Below are positions 8,144-16,534 of a DNA stretch of 64,000 nt, piece by piece. The position numbers and the translations under genes are program-made. The stretch covers positions 1-64,000 of the forward strand of contig NZ_BPQO01000033.1 in the NCBI RefSeq assembly GCF_022179285.1. Reading direction: 5' to 3'. Position 1 is the first letter of the stretch, and each line of letters opens with the position of its first letter. Below the pieces are notes generated by a model. That model had not been told where the DNA came from. It ran no database searches and saw nothing but the letters and a program-made list of their open reading frames with translations. Source of the DNA: Methylobacterium hispanicum. Lineage in GTDB: Bacteria; Pseudomonadota; Alphaproteobacteria; Rhizobiales; Beijerinckiaceae.

Positions 8144-8602
8144 GCACGGGCCGAGCGCTGAGACTTTGGCATTTTTGACGTCAAAGGCAAGCCTCTCCCC
8201 TGTGGGATCGGTCGGTACTGGGCGGTCGACGGCTTTCAGCACGCGCCCCTGTGTTCCGCGGGCAAACAGCTCAGCAGGTTGGAAGGCCCGTCCATCCGGC
8301 TCCCAACCTTGGATATCGAGCGCGGCGAAGTGGGTGCCGGACCGGCCCCCGCCAAGAGGTGTCATCGACTCCCTCATGCATCGAGCTCGCGTCGTGTTGG
8401 TCCGTAGCCGTTCCTCAAGCCGTTCCGGGGCGCGGGCAATAACGGCAGCAGGCACAGCACGGCGAGCAGATGGCGCGCGGCTGAGTGTGGATTGGCAGCA
8501 GTAGACGAAAAATTTTCCCTGTAGAAATAAGCATATTTATCGGGCCAAGCGACTGAACTGCCGATCGCAGAAGGAGAGGTTTAGTTTATCGGAGGAGATG
8601 TC
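8144..8602. other. Upstream region of the tns operon
   Basis: Non-coding stretch ahead of tnsA. The last 100 bp (8500-8600) are AT-rich (AAAAATTTTCC, ATAAGCATATTTATCGG) in otherwise GC-rich surroundings and probably hold the operon promoter. A GGAGGAG ribosome site precedes the tnsA ATG. A minus-strand open frame crosses the area but overlaps the stem-loops and shows no domain. Confidence 0.45.
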
Positions 8603-9418
8603 ATGTTTCAACCTCGTGTATTTAGGAGCGCTGACAAAAGAATACTGCATAAATCTGGACCCGAAAAAGTCTGGGAAAGCCTTGGTCCGGGCGTAGAGGT
8701 ATTCAGATATCCAACTGGCGAACCCGTACGGCGGATCATCACTCAAGGTGGCTCAAGGAAAGTTGGCGGGTTCTACTCGTGGAAGATGATGAACCACACC
8801 GTCTTCGAGTCTGTGACCGAAGAGCGTTGCAGCATGCTGATGGACGTTCACTCCGCCGTTGACGCATTCTACGCCCAGCCTGAAACCATCCGCGTTACGG
8901 GTACCGAAGGCAATTCCTTCGAGTACACTCCGGACTTTCTAAGCATTTTAGGTGGAACAAGGTTCCGACTTGAGAATAAGCGTGCTTGTGATCTGTGGCC
9001 ACCGAAACCGGCCGACCGCTACGACGAGTCGGGCATCCGGAAATGGGAGAAAGCCGCACTTGTGCGCGCTCGCCTCCGTGCCGTGCGGCAAGCCTACACA
9101 CGCTGCGGCCTACAATGGAAATTGGTCTTAGACCTTCATATCGCCAACATGGCTGCACCGGAGGTAGTGGACGAACTGGTCTCACATGGCGGACGTCCGA
9201 TTAGTGAGGGGGATTGGCGCCGCCTCCGGGAACATATTATCGCAGCCGAAAACGCCACGACGCTGGATGCCGCGTCCGCTGTTCTGCGTGAAGCAGAGGA
9301 CCCGCGGGGGACGGTTCTGGCGCGTGTAAGTGAGGGCCTCCTCGGGATCGATCTCCACGAAATCCCTAGAGACGAGAGCCTTGTCTTCCTCACCGGCAGA
9401 CGGAGGGACGAGGTATGA
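8603..9418 (+). CDS. tnsA: TnsA-type transposon endonuclease
   Basis: A 271-residue protein starting at ATG 8603 behind GGAGGAG. It has the TnsA restriction-enzyme-like core: a Glu region (VFESVTEERCSMLM, residues 68-80), YTPDFL with Asp111, and LENKR with Glu124 and Lys126. These correspond to the Glu-Asp-(Q/E)xK triad of TnsA, which cuts the 5' ends of the transposon so that it leaves by cut-and-paste. A C-terminal helical domain follows, as in TnsA, where it contacts TnsC. Its stop overlaps the tnsB start (ATGA). Confidence 0.85.
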   Translation: MFQPRVFRSADKRILHKSGPEKVWESLGPGVEVFRYPTGEPVRRIITQGGSRKVGGFYSWKMMNHTVFESVTEERCSMLMDVHSAVDAFYAQPETIRVTGTEGNSFEYTPDFLSILGGTRFRLENKRACDLWPPKPADRYDESGIRKWEKAALVRARLRAVRQAYTRCGLQWKLVLDLHIANMAAPEVVDELVSHGGRPISEGDWRRLREHIIAAENATTLDAASAVLREAEDPRGTVLARVSEGLLGIDLHEIPRDESLVFLTGRRRDEV

Positions 9419-11649
9419 CGGACGTCATGGAAGCGGACCTGAGCAGCGAAGACTCAATCGAGCCGGTCACCATAGATCATATTGTACCTGACGATCTTGA
9501 GGTCGGGGCTTTCATTATCTACGAAGGAAGGCCGTTTAGTTTCCTTCATAAAGATGAAGGGTGTGCGCCACTTATTTTCAAATCCGAAACCGGCCCTCCT
9601 CGGCTGATTGAGCTGCTGCCGACCGAATATATTCACAAAATTGCGCTCGGCGAAATAAAAAGGCCTGGTAGAAAAAACATCGCCGGACTAAATGCAGAGC
9701 CTGAGTCGTATAGGCATGACGAGAAATTTGAGGCGCTTCCTAAAAAAGCGCGAGAAGTTGCAGGATTGAAGGATTTATATGTCGAAGAGTTTGCGCGCAG
9801 GATCCGAGACGCCGAAGAACGAGGTGAGAGGTTCGCGCGAAACGAAACGAATGCATTGATTGTTCGCGAAATCGTAGATGCTGCTCTACCAAAGGACGTT
9901 CATCCACCGGCCATGCGATCGGCCCGCAGCATTTTGCGTTGGTTGCAGAGATCGGAGCTTAAGAAGGGCTCTCCGATGGCGAACGTCCACGGCAACTACC
10001 AACGTCCATACAACCGTAAAATATCCCAACGTGTGCTGGACCTTATTGCCACGATCATTCGTGAACAAGCCGACACTCTACCTCATGCCTTGCGGCCAGG
10101 TATTATCCGCGGTCAAGTAAACACCAAAATTAAAGAAATAAATTTGGAGGAGAGGCTCCAAATACCGCCAGTAAGAACAACAACTGTGACTTCAGAGTTC
10201 AATCGTTACGACGGATGGATACGGCTTGCAGCTACAAAGGGTAAACATGCGGCGGACTTGGAATTCGGTGCCGTCGGAAAACTCGTCCGGCCAACACGTA
10301 TCAATCAGCATTGGGAGCTTGACCATCACTCGATCGACCTCATCCCCATTTTAGGAAGCACAGAACTCGGGCAAATGTTGTCAAAATCGGCGTTAGGCAG
10401 ATTGGACATAACTTTAGCGATAGACGTTTACTCGGGCTATCCCGTTGGATTCTACCCGTCTTTCGAAGGTACTGGTCTGCTGCCTTCTTTGATGTGCATT
10501 GCTCATGGCGTTCAGGAAAAGACCTACGTGGCTCAACGCTTCCCGCATATCAGCGGCTCACTGCTCGCACATGGCAAGCCTACCAAGGTCCGGTTCGATC
10601 GCGCACGGGAGTACGTCGGCAGACAGATGGCGAGATCTCTCCGCAGAGTTGGAATTGGCTTCGAGCTGGCGCGACCCAGATTTCCAGACGATAAACCATA
10701 CATTGAACGATTTTTTGGAACGCTCGAGAATGATTTCGTCTCTTGGCTTAAAGGAAGAACCGGATCAAGCCCTCGTGACAGGGGTGCTGCAAACCCCGCG
10801 AAGGAGGCGGCTATTGAACTAGATGATTTCGTTGCGCTTCTGCACGAATATTTTATCACTGTTTACGCTCGCAGACCCCAAAGAGGTCTTGATTGGGAAA
10901 CCCCGGAGCAACGCTGGCTGCGAGGTCTGCGAAACTATAAGCCTAGGCTTCTGACTCCTGATGAACAAGCTCGCGTAGACGTTCTTGCCTCCATTGAGGT
11001 AAAGGTGAACGCTGGCCGGGAGGGGATACAGTGGCGCAACAAGCATTATCAATCCCCGGAGCTTCAGAGCATCCGCCGTACGTCGGGTAATTTCGGAGTT
11101 CGCAAAAACTCTATGACTCCGCTGATTGGCAGAATTTCACTACGAGACGTCGGCGTTATATTCGTGTCCGTTCCTAATACTGATACTCCCTCAGAGATTG
11201 CTGTTCCCTGTACCGCAGCGGCAGCACACGGCAGGACTGTTTGGCAGGACGAAGTTGTACAGGCGCTTCTTCGCCAGAAGAAAAAGAATCCGCAATCGAA
11301 GATCGACTATGAGGATGGATTTTCGGCGCTGTTCCGCCGGTCGATTGGATGCATGGGCATCAAAACCGACAAAGCCTCGAAGCTTGGTTCATCTCGCGGT
11401 GCAGTTACCGCTGCACGATTTACCGGCGTGATGGTCGACGGCGTATGTAAACATGCTTTGACGCGTCTGGTTCGTGACGGCACTGCGCTTGATCTGTTCG
11501 GCCAATTGGCGGCGCAAGATAAAAGCCAGGCGGTCTGCGAAGAAAATATAAATGCAATAAATACGGATGATGAGGACATCGTCGATATCTACGATGACAT
11601 GCCTGCCGATGAAATAGATATGAGCGATCTCCTCGGTGAGGAGGATTGA
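9415..11649 (+). CDS. tnsB: TnsB-type DDE transposase (Mu/rve superfamily)
   Basis: A 744-residue transposase that cuts and joins the 3' ends. Order: N-terminal end-binding helical domains (residues 100-260), the RNase-H-fold catalytic core with Asp303 (HWELDHHSIDL), Asp395 (VRFDRAREYVG) and Glu431 (DKPYIERFFGTLEN), then a beta-barrel domain (about 520-620) and an acidic C-terminal tail ending DMSDLLGEED. In TnsB/MuA proteins this kind of tail recruits the AAA partner. The gene overlaps tnsA by four bases and is followed directly by tnsC, so the three are probably made in fixed proportion. Confidence 0.92.
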   Translation: MTDVMEADLSSEDSIEPVTIDHIVPDDLEVGAFIIYEGRPFSFLHKDEGCAPLIFKSETGPPRLIELLPTEYIHKIALGEIKRPGRKNIAGLNAEPESYRHDEKFEALPKKAREVAGLKDLYVEEFARRIRDAEERGERFARNETNALIVREIVDAALPKDVHPPAMRSARSILRWLQRSELKKGSPMANVHGNYQRPYNRKISQRVLDLIATIIREQADTLPHALRPGIIRGQVNTKIKEINLEERLQIPPVRTTTVTSEFNRYDGWIRLAATKGKHAADLEFGAVGKLVRPTRINQHWELDHHSIDLIPILGSTELGQMLSKSALGRLDITLAIDVYSGYPVGFYPSFEGTGLLPSLMCIAHGVQEKTYVAQRFPHISGSLLAHGKPTKVRFDRAREYVGRQMARSLRRVGIGFELARPRFPDDKPYIERFFGTLENDFVSWLKGRTGSSPRDRGAANPAKEAAIELDDFVALLHEYFITVYARRPQRGLDWETPEQRWLRGLRNYKPRLLTPDEQARVDVLASIEVKVNAGREGIQWRNKHYQSPELQSIRRTSGNFGVRKNSMTPLIGRISLRDVGVIFVSVPNTDTPSEIAVPCTAAAAHGRTVWQDEVVQALLRQKKKNPQSKIDYEDGFSALFRRSIGCMGIKTDKASKLGSSRGAVTAARFTGVMVDGVCKHALTRLVRDGTALDLFGQLAAQDKSQAVCEENINAINTDDEDIVDIYDDMPADEIDMSDLLGEED

Positions 11650-11650
11650 G

Positions 11651-12703
11651 GTGGCAATATTCCCTCACGAGCTTCCGCACAAGAAGCGGCTGGATTACAT
11701 AGACAGGATCTTTATACGGCATGATGCGATCAAGATCGCCGCACAGGCTCTCCAGCACCTCACGTTCGCTCCGAATCGGCGCAGGGAAGGATCCGTAGGA
11801 TATATACGCGGATATTCACGTTGCGGCAAAAGCGAAATTCTAAAACGTCACATCGAAGAACTTACTGGCACACAGGTCGGAAAGGGGCTTCAGCGGCTCA
11901 TCGAAGGCAACGGCCATTTGATCGTTTACCTCGAGCTTTCTGCCGGGGAAACACCGCTAGGTGTTGCGACCCGATGGTTGCGCCTCTTCGAGGATTTGCG
12001 TGTGAGCGCACGGGGCCGCAGGTATGAGCCGCCCCTACGTGAGCGTGACGCGATTCAGCGCGCTATAGATATTTCCAATGACAACAACGTCACGCTTGTC
12101 GCGCTCGACGAGTACCAGAATTTGTTCAGAAGTGGATCTTCTGCGGCAGTCGATGCAGCCAGAAGTATGCTCATAACCATGCAGAATGCAGCAACGTTTC
12201 CGATCGCAATCACCGGTTCTCCGCTCCTAGAGGAATTGTTCTCGCGACATGAGGCAGTTAAGGAACGTGCGGGTCCAAGAGTACTCTTAAAGCCGCTGCC
12301 GTTCCGTGCGCGGAAAGAACAAATTGCGTTCGCTAGTGTAATTAAAAAATTTGAAGACAAGCTACCGTTCTTGCAGAAGCCGGGATTGTCGACGAAGGAT
12401 TGGTTACAGTCGACATTTTTTGCAACGCGCGGCCGTCTTGGGCGGCTCACCCTGCTCACTCGCGCTGCGACTGATTTGGCATTCGCCGATTGCGCTGAGG
12501 GAACGATGCCTTCGACGTTGTCTATCAAGCATTTAAATCAAGCTTTCGATCTACTTCATGGCGACGATCCTACAATGAATGGCGTAAATCCTTGGGTCAA
12601 AGATTTCCAACTTCCCAATATTCCGCTGTCGGTCGAGGACGCAATGCGCATCAATTTGGACGATAGGAAGCGACGCAAAGGAAGGACGCTTTACGATGAG
12701 TGA
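11651..12703 (+). CDS. tnsC: TnsC/TniB-type AAA+ ATPase
   Basis: A 350-residue ATPase that links target selection to transposase activation. GTG 11651 is chosen because AGGAGG lies six bases ahead; an upstream GTG at 11636 is within tnsB. The Walker A is GYSRCGKS (residues 54-61) and the Walker B is LVALDEYQ with Asp153 and Glu154. Sensor/arginine-finger type regions follow (AITGSPLLEELFSR, then RGRLGRLTLLTRAA). It sits between tnsB and tniQ with one-base to eight-base spacing or overlap, as in Tn7-like and Tn5053-like operons. Confidence 0.9.
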   Translation: MAIFPHELPHKKRLDYIDRIFIRHDAIKIAAQALQHLTFAPNRRREGSVGYIRGYSRCGKSEILKRHIEELTGTQVGKGLQRLIEGNGHLIVYLELSAGETPLGVATRWLRLFEDLRVSARGRRYEPPLRERDAIQRAIDISNDNNVTLVALDEYQNLFRSGSSAAVDAARSMLITMQNAATFPIAITGSPLLEELFSRHEAVKERAGPRVLLKPLPFRARKEQIAFASVIKKFEDKLPFLQKPGLSTKDWLQSTFFATRGRLGRLTLLTRAATDLAFADCAEGTMPSTLSIKHLNQAFDLLHGDDPTMNGVNPWVKDFQLPNIPLSVEDAMRINLDDRKRRKGRTLYDE

Positions 12704-13787
12704 CGTGCCTCCTTCAGCGGCGCGGCTGCGTCGAACCGTACAAGCACAACCTGGGGAGGACCTAAGAAGTGTAGTCGTGCGCTACGCTCGGATAAAACGT
12801 ATATCGGTCGAGATGCTTCTGCGTTTTGGCCTGCAGGTAGACGCGAATAGCTTAGCTTCTGTCCCGCTTCGCAGATACCAACTCGAGACGTTTGCGGACC
12901 TTGCGGGTCTCGAGCTGCAAAAGCTTGCAAATGATGCATTTGCCGAAGGTAAGAACGGCTTTGAGCTTTTCGGTCAGGACGCTGGCTTGGACGTCATCGA
13001 GCCACATCGGCGGCGAGTGGCACCCGGCATGCTCAAATCGGATGGTATTCCCTGGATCAGGGCGCACTGGCAAGTCGCCTGCCTTCCATGCGATCCGGAC
13101 ACTGGGGAATGTTTTGTTCAAATCTGTCCTACATGTCAGAAGTCGCTTTCTTGGGTAGGAATCGAGAGTGTCTATCTGTGTCAAAACTGCGCTATCGATT
13201 TGCGTATGGTCGCGCCCCGGTACGCCTCAGAGAGGAAACAGGAGTTGGCCAAGCTAATGGTCGGCGTGCTGCGTCGCGACGCGAACGCCCTCACGCAGTT
13301 GCCGGCCATAATTGCGCATTCAACTGCCCGCGAGCAACTCGCCTTCTTCTCGGTTCTCGCCAGTCTATCCTTCATTGTCGCAGGCCGTATCTTGCCACAT
13401 GGGGCATTTGCAACTTTCCGCGGCCTTGAGCTTGCGCTCGAATATCCCTCTTGTCTCGATGGCATAATCGCAGATATAGTCCGGTCTCATGAAGAATGTA
13501 GCATTAAATTGGGCTGGTTTGCGGCGTTCATGGAAGTACGTTGTCGAGTAAAATTGCTCCCTTCCGGAAAGCTTAAGCGATCGATGGAGAGGCGTATCTT
13601 TAGAATTATGGGAATTGACGAGAAAAACTACATGGTTGTTCGCAGGGTCAGGCCTGATTTTTCTTCGGAATCTTGGCGATCAATTTCCTTTAAATACCAG
13701 AGTTTCCTGAGAGGCGTCCCAGCCAATCGTGAACCGGAATCATTGCCCGTGGGCGTAATCGATATGCCGGGCCCATTTCAGTCTTGA
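12696..13787 (+). CDS. tniQ: TniQ/TnsD-type target selection protein
   Basis: A 363-residue protein starting at ATG 12696 inside the tnsC end. It has an N-terminal TniQ-type domain with a zinc-binding centre made of three Cys pairs: C129/C132 (ACLPC), C144/C147 (CPTC) and C162/C165 (CQNC). The C-terminal half is helical and basic, giving it the length of a TnsD-like DNA reader more than a minimal TniQ. Such proteins choose the insertion site and recruit TnsC. With a single tniQ and no cas genes, this element probably uses a fixed chromosomal site, not identifiable here. Confidence 0.85.
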   Translation: MSDVPPSAARLRRTVQAQPGEDLRSVVVRYARIKRISVEMLLRFGLQVDANSLASVPLRRYQLETFADLAGLELQKLANDAFAEGKNGFELFGQDAGLDVIEPHRRRVAPGMLKSDGIPWIRAHWQVACLPCDPDTGECFVQICPTCQKSLSWVGIESVYLCQNCAIDLRMVAPRYASERKQELAKLMVGVLRRDANALTQLPAIIAHSTAREQLAFFSVLASLSFIVAGRILPHGAFATFRGLELALEYPSCLDGIIADIVRSHEECSIKLGWFAAFMEVRCRVKLLPSGKLKRSMERRIFRIMGIDEKNYMVVRRVRPDFSSESWRSISFKYQSFLRGVPANREPESLPVGVIDMPGPFQS

Positions 13788-14091
13788 TTTTTTCAACAAT
13801 TTCGAGTTCTGCGACTCTCCTGAGGCAGGACTCGGCTTCGTCTTTTCCTAATATCTCTCGTTCGATGTCGCGCATCGTCTTGTAATCATCCGAGATGAAT
13901 TCCAGCAGGAGTCTCACTCCTGGGTGGTACAATGCCTTGAAAAACAGATCTTCCCGCGCAAGTTGAGAGATCATGTTGCATTGTGGACGGCCGGATGCGT
14001 CGTCGAAAATATTAAGCTTGCTCGTATTTTGATTTGAGGGTTCCGCGCGAGTGCTACGGCGGGGCGGCTGCGCGGGTGATGCCCTTTCCAT
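13690..14091 (-). CDS. ArsR-like winged-helix protein, convergent with tniQ
   Basis: A 133-residue protein. ATG 14091 is preferred because GAGGGAG lies seven bases upstream; the frame also allows a longer start at 14178. Residues 40-105 read as an ArsR-type winged helix (ALYHPGVRLLLEFISDDYKT, then LRRVAELEIVEKIK). The gene runs against tniQ and overlaps its last 98 bp, between the operon and the end-repeat array. A regulator of the transposon or of cargo is plausible. No metal-binding cysteine pair typical of metal-sensing ArsR is seen. Confidence 0.6.
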   Translation of the reverse strand: MERASPAQPPRRSTRAEPSNQNTSKLNIFDDASGRPQCNMISQLAREDLFFKALYHPGVRLLLEFISDDYKTMRDIEREILGKDEAESCLRRVAELEIVEKIKTEMGPAYRLRPRAMIPVHDWLGRLSGNSGI

Positions 14092-14234
14092 GTCCCACTC
14101 CCTCGAAATCAGTCTCTCAACTGCTGCAACATCAGGTGCGGAGTCGTGATGTGAACAGGCTCGCCGCGCCGAATCCATATGTCCGAAATCTGGCTAGAGC
14201 GTGCGTAGCTACAGCTGTTTAACCGTTCCGCGCT

Positions 14235-14440
14235 CGGTGTCTATCGGTCGGTTCAATAAAGCTGGCTTTCACCCTGTCAATGAGGAGCTATCGTGCGGTC
14301 GATCCAGTGTCAGAATATTTGTTCGAACTGCTTTTTGGTGTCAATTCGCCGGCATTCGGTGACAGAATAAGAGTGTCGTCGGCGGTGAGATCGCTTGAGA
14401 GCTCAGATTATTTCGGTGCCAATTTATTCCGAGCCCGACA
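14235..14440. repeat. Tn7-like transposon end: six or seven TnsB-type repeats
   Basis: Related motifs with the core YGGTGNCARAAT occur at 14235 (CGGTGTCTATC), 14272 (CCCTGTCAATG), 14304 (CCAGTGTCAGAATATTT), 14336 (TGGTGTCAATTC), 14357 (CGGTGACAGAATAAG), 14372 (AGTGTCGTCGGC) and 14414 (CGGTGCCAATTTATTCC), all in one orientation. The terminal bases are CCCGACA at 14434-14440, reading TGTCGGG inward. The layout is that of the multiple TnsB sites at the ends of Tn7-like elements, and the wording resembles known TnsB-type end repeats. Confidence 0.7.
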
Positions 14441-14857
14441 CGGGCTTCGCACAGGCCGCCATCGTCGGCCGGTTCGAGGCCGGACCCGCCGCGATCCGGG
14501 TCGAGGCTTGAAGGGGGGGCGATGCCACCTCGTGACGCGCTCGCCGCTCCGATGCTGCGCGACAAGGTGCACGGAGCGTCCTCGGCGTTCACGTCCTAGA
14601 GCCTGCTGCGCAAGGCGGGCAACGCGGCCTCGACACCGTGCCGAACCGGTGGTCGTCGCGGGCTTGATCGATCGGCCCGAGCGGGTGATAGAGGCCCTAT
14701 GCGCGGGGGCCGTCGCGTTCACGGTCGGCACGGCAGTGTTGGATGGCGTCTTCCAGGCCCAATCGTCCGCGCTCGCCGACCAGTTCGAGGCCATCCGGGC
14801 TGCGCTCGCGGCCGCGTGGGGCTGCAACAAGAGCCCTCCACAGCAAGGAGCGACATC
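14441..14857 (+). pseudogene. Remnants of one or two chromosomal genes, including a TIM-barrel C-terminus
   Basis: Two coding-like remnants are visible. The frame around 14415-14511 ends with a stop after IVGRFEAGPAAIRVEA. From about 14640 a TIM-barrel C-terminal end is readable (VVVAGLIDRPERVIEALCAG, then AVAFTVGTAVLDGVF), followed by a helix. The latter resembles the final strands of phosphate-binding barrels (GlpP- or NanE-like). No start or complete frame exists. They lie directly outside the transposon end, so insertion or later decay destroyed them. Confidence 0.5.
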
Positions 14858-15226
14858 ATGGACAAGGTCAACCTCGCGAAGGCGTTCAGCACGTTCTCGG
14901 ACCACTGGAGCCCCAAGATCGCCGGCGACCTGGGCGACTTTCAGGTCAAGCTCGCCAAGTTTAGGGGTTCCTTTCACTGGCACCAGCACGACCAAGAGGA
15001 CGAACTCTTCCTCGTCGTCGAGGGTCGGTTGCGAATGAGCTTCCGCGACCGGCCGGCGCTTGATCTCGATCCGGGCGAGTTCATCATCGTCCCTCACGGG
15101 ACCGAGCACTTGCCGGAGGCGCTCACCGACGAGTGCCATGTCGTGCTGTTGGAGCCGAACACCACGCTGAACACCGGCAACGTCGAGAATGAGCACACCA
15201 TTCGCGAGCTCGGCCGGGTCGCCTGA
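14858..15226 (+). CDS. Cupin-domain protein
   Basis: A 122-residue single-domain cupin starting at ATG 14858 with AAGGAG upstream. The first cupin motif is complete (GSFHWHQHDQEDELFLVVEG: two His, Glu), and the second is seen in PGEFIIVPHGTEHLPEA with its His. Metal-binding residues are thus conserved. Small cupins of this type often act as isomerases or sugar-binding enzymes; the substrate is unknown. It is the only intact gene between 14441 and 16500, and its stop overlaps the start of the following broken cyclase gene. Confidence 0.8.
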   Translation: MDKVNLAKAFSTFSDHWSPKIAGDLGDFQVKLAKFRGSFHWHQHDQEDELFLVVEGRLRMSFRDRPALDLDPGEFIIVPHGTEHLPEALTDECHVVLLEPNTTLNTGNVENEHTIRELGRVA

Positions 15227-16074
15227 TGGGGCACGACCCGCATTCGGTCGAGGATCTCTGGGCGCTGCTGCCGCAACTGCGTGCGGCGCGCTGGGGGACC
15301 TGGCGCATGCCTTCGACGTGGACATTCTCCACCGCTCGAGCTTCGCCCCGGCGCAGCGGACGGTGATCTACCACCAAGATCCCGGCGTGGGCAGCAAGAA
15401 ACACGGCTTCCTTGCCGAGGAGTGGCGATTGCAGGGCCAGTGGGGCGCGCATGTCGACCCGCCAGCTCAGTTCGTGCGGGTCCCCCGCTTCCTGCATCGG
15501 ATAGCGGTGCAGAGCTGGTCTTTCCGCTCGTCGTGTCGATCATCGGCGAGCACACGGTAACCGATCCGGATTACCGTGCGAGGCTTGAGGATGTCCGAGC
15601 CTGGGAAGGACACAACGGACCCATGCCGGCGGGCGCCTTCGTCGCGCCGCGGACCGACTGGTCGCGTCGCTGGCCCAGCCAGGAGGGCATGCTGAACCGG
15701 CATGTGGCCGGCATGTGCCACTTCCCGGCTGGAGCCGCGACGTTCCTGCCTACGTGCATGAGGAACGAGACATCACCGCTTCCGGGTATGACACCACCGA
15801 TACCGACCCGGACGTGATCGTCAGCGGAGGCGCCGTGTTCTTGGAAGCCTACGCTCTCGGATTGCCCCGCCGGCAGGTCGAGCTGACGGTCAATCTCGAT
15901 CAGGTGCACATGTGCGGCTGTCTGCCGGTCGCGAGTTGGCCAAAGATGAAGCAGAGCGCGGGCTTTCCCGCACGGATTTTCGCCCTAATGCCGGCCGCCG
16001 GCGATAGCGACCTGCCAAATCGAGCCGGCCGGTCCGCGGAGGACGTGGGGCTGAGCCCCGCTCGGATCGGATGA
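15226..16074 (+). pseudogene. Cyclase-family (kynurenine-formamidase-like) gene with three frameshifts
   Basis: The pieces of one metal-dependent cyclase-family hydrolase lie in successive frames. The start at 15226 overlaps the cupin stop (VEDLWALLPQLRAARW). Then come HAFDVDILHRSSFAPAQ and QGQWGAHVDPPAQF (metal-binding H-x-D motif) in a second frame, ELVFPLVV and PAGAFVAPRTDWSRRWPSQE in a third, and from about 15720 LPGWSRDVPAYVHEERDI through FLEAYALGLPRRQVELTVNL in the first frame again. The order and spacing match an intact enzyme of about 270 residues, so at least three separate indels have accumulated. It is not functional. Confidence 0.75.
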
Positions 16075-16078
16075 CGCT

Positions 16079-16534
16079 TTGGCTCGTCGGGCTGGAAGCA
16101 CCGTGCGATCGGGAGGCCGGCTTGAAGCCACCCCGATTGATCTCGTATCGTTGCATATCGCGCTTCAGGTCAACGAGCTTGGAAGCATTCGGTGCGCCGC
16201 CGAGGTACTCGGATCGCCGGCGTCCGTAGTGAGCCGTCGAATTCGTGCGCTCGAGGACACGCTGCCGGTTTCGCTGTTCGATGGGTCGGCTCGTGGCGTA
16301 GAGCCGACGATCGCCGGGCATCGGCTGCGGAGTGCTGCACGGTCCATCATCGTCGATTCCGAACACACGGTTCGTTCCGCACTCGCCCTCGACATAGATC
16401 GAATGGGATCGCTTCGGGGAGCTGGTCGCAGCCATCGCCGCGGGACAAGCGTGTCAGCTTCTCGACGCGTACAGCCCGACTCATGCAAGTATCGACAACG
16501 ACCATACGGACGGCCTACTTGGGTTCAGACTTGA
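16079..16534 (+). pseudogene. LysR-family regulator fragment
   Basis: From about 16138 a LysR winged helix-turn-helix is readable (LHIALQVNELGSIRCAAEVL, then SPASVVSRRIRALEDTLPVS), followed by part of the linker helix (HRLRSAARSIIVDSEHTVR). After about residue 110 the sequence turns into unrelated low-complexity frame and stops; the ligand-binding domain of about 200 residues is absent. It closes the decayed stretch and converges on the marR gene. Confidence 0.6.

Larger units (their letters stand above)
6405..14440. mobile_element. Tn7-like transposon (left limit uncertain)
   Basis: A low-GC block containing an intact tnsA-tnsB-tnsC-tniQ operon and, at the right border, an array of TnsB-type repeats ending in ACA at 14440. 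The left end is not established; TGTCGG at 6405 is the best visible candidate and could be wrong. The right neighbour is a field of decayed chromosomal genes. No CRISPR array or cas gene is present, so this is not a CRISPR-associated transposon in this window. Confidence 0.6.

Noticed and set aside
8082..8145. Two CTGTRGCAAGCAG repeats 47 bp apart as a mini CRISPR array
   Set aside because: Only two copies with several mismatches, both explained as parts of adjacent hairpins; no cas gene anywhere in the window.
7847..8455. A 202-codon minus-strand frame as a protein gene
   Set aside because: It crosses five strong stem-loops, overlaps the end of a better-supported gene and shows no domain or ribosome site.
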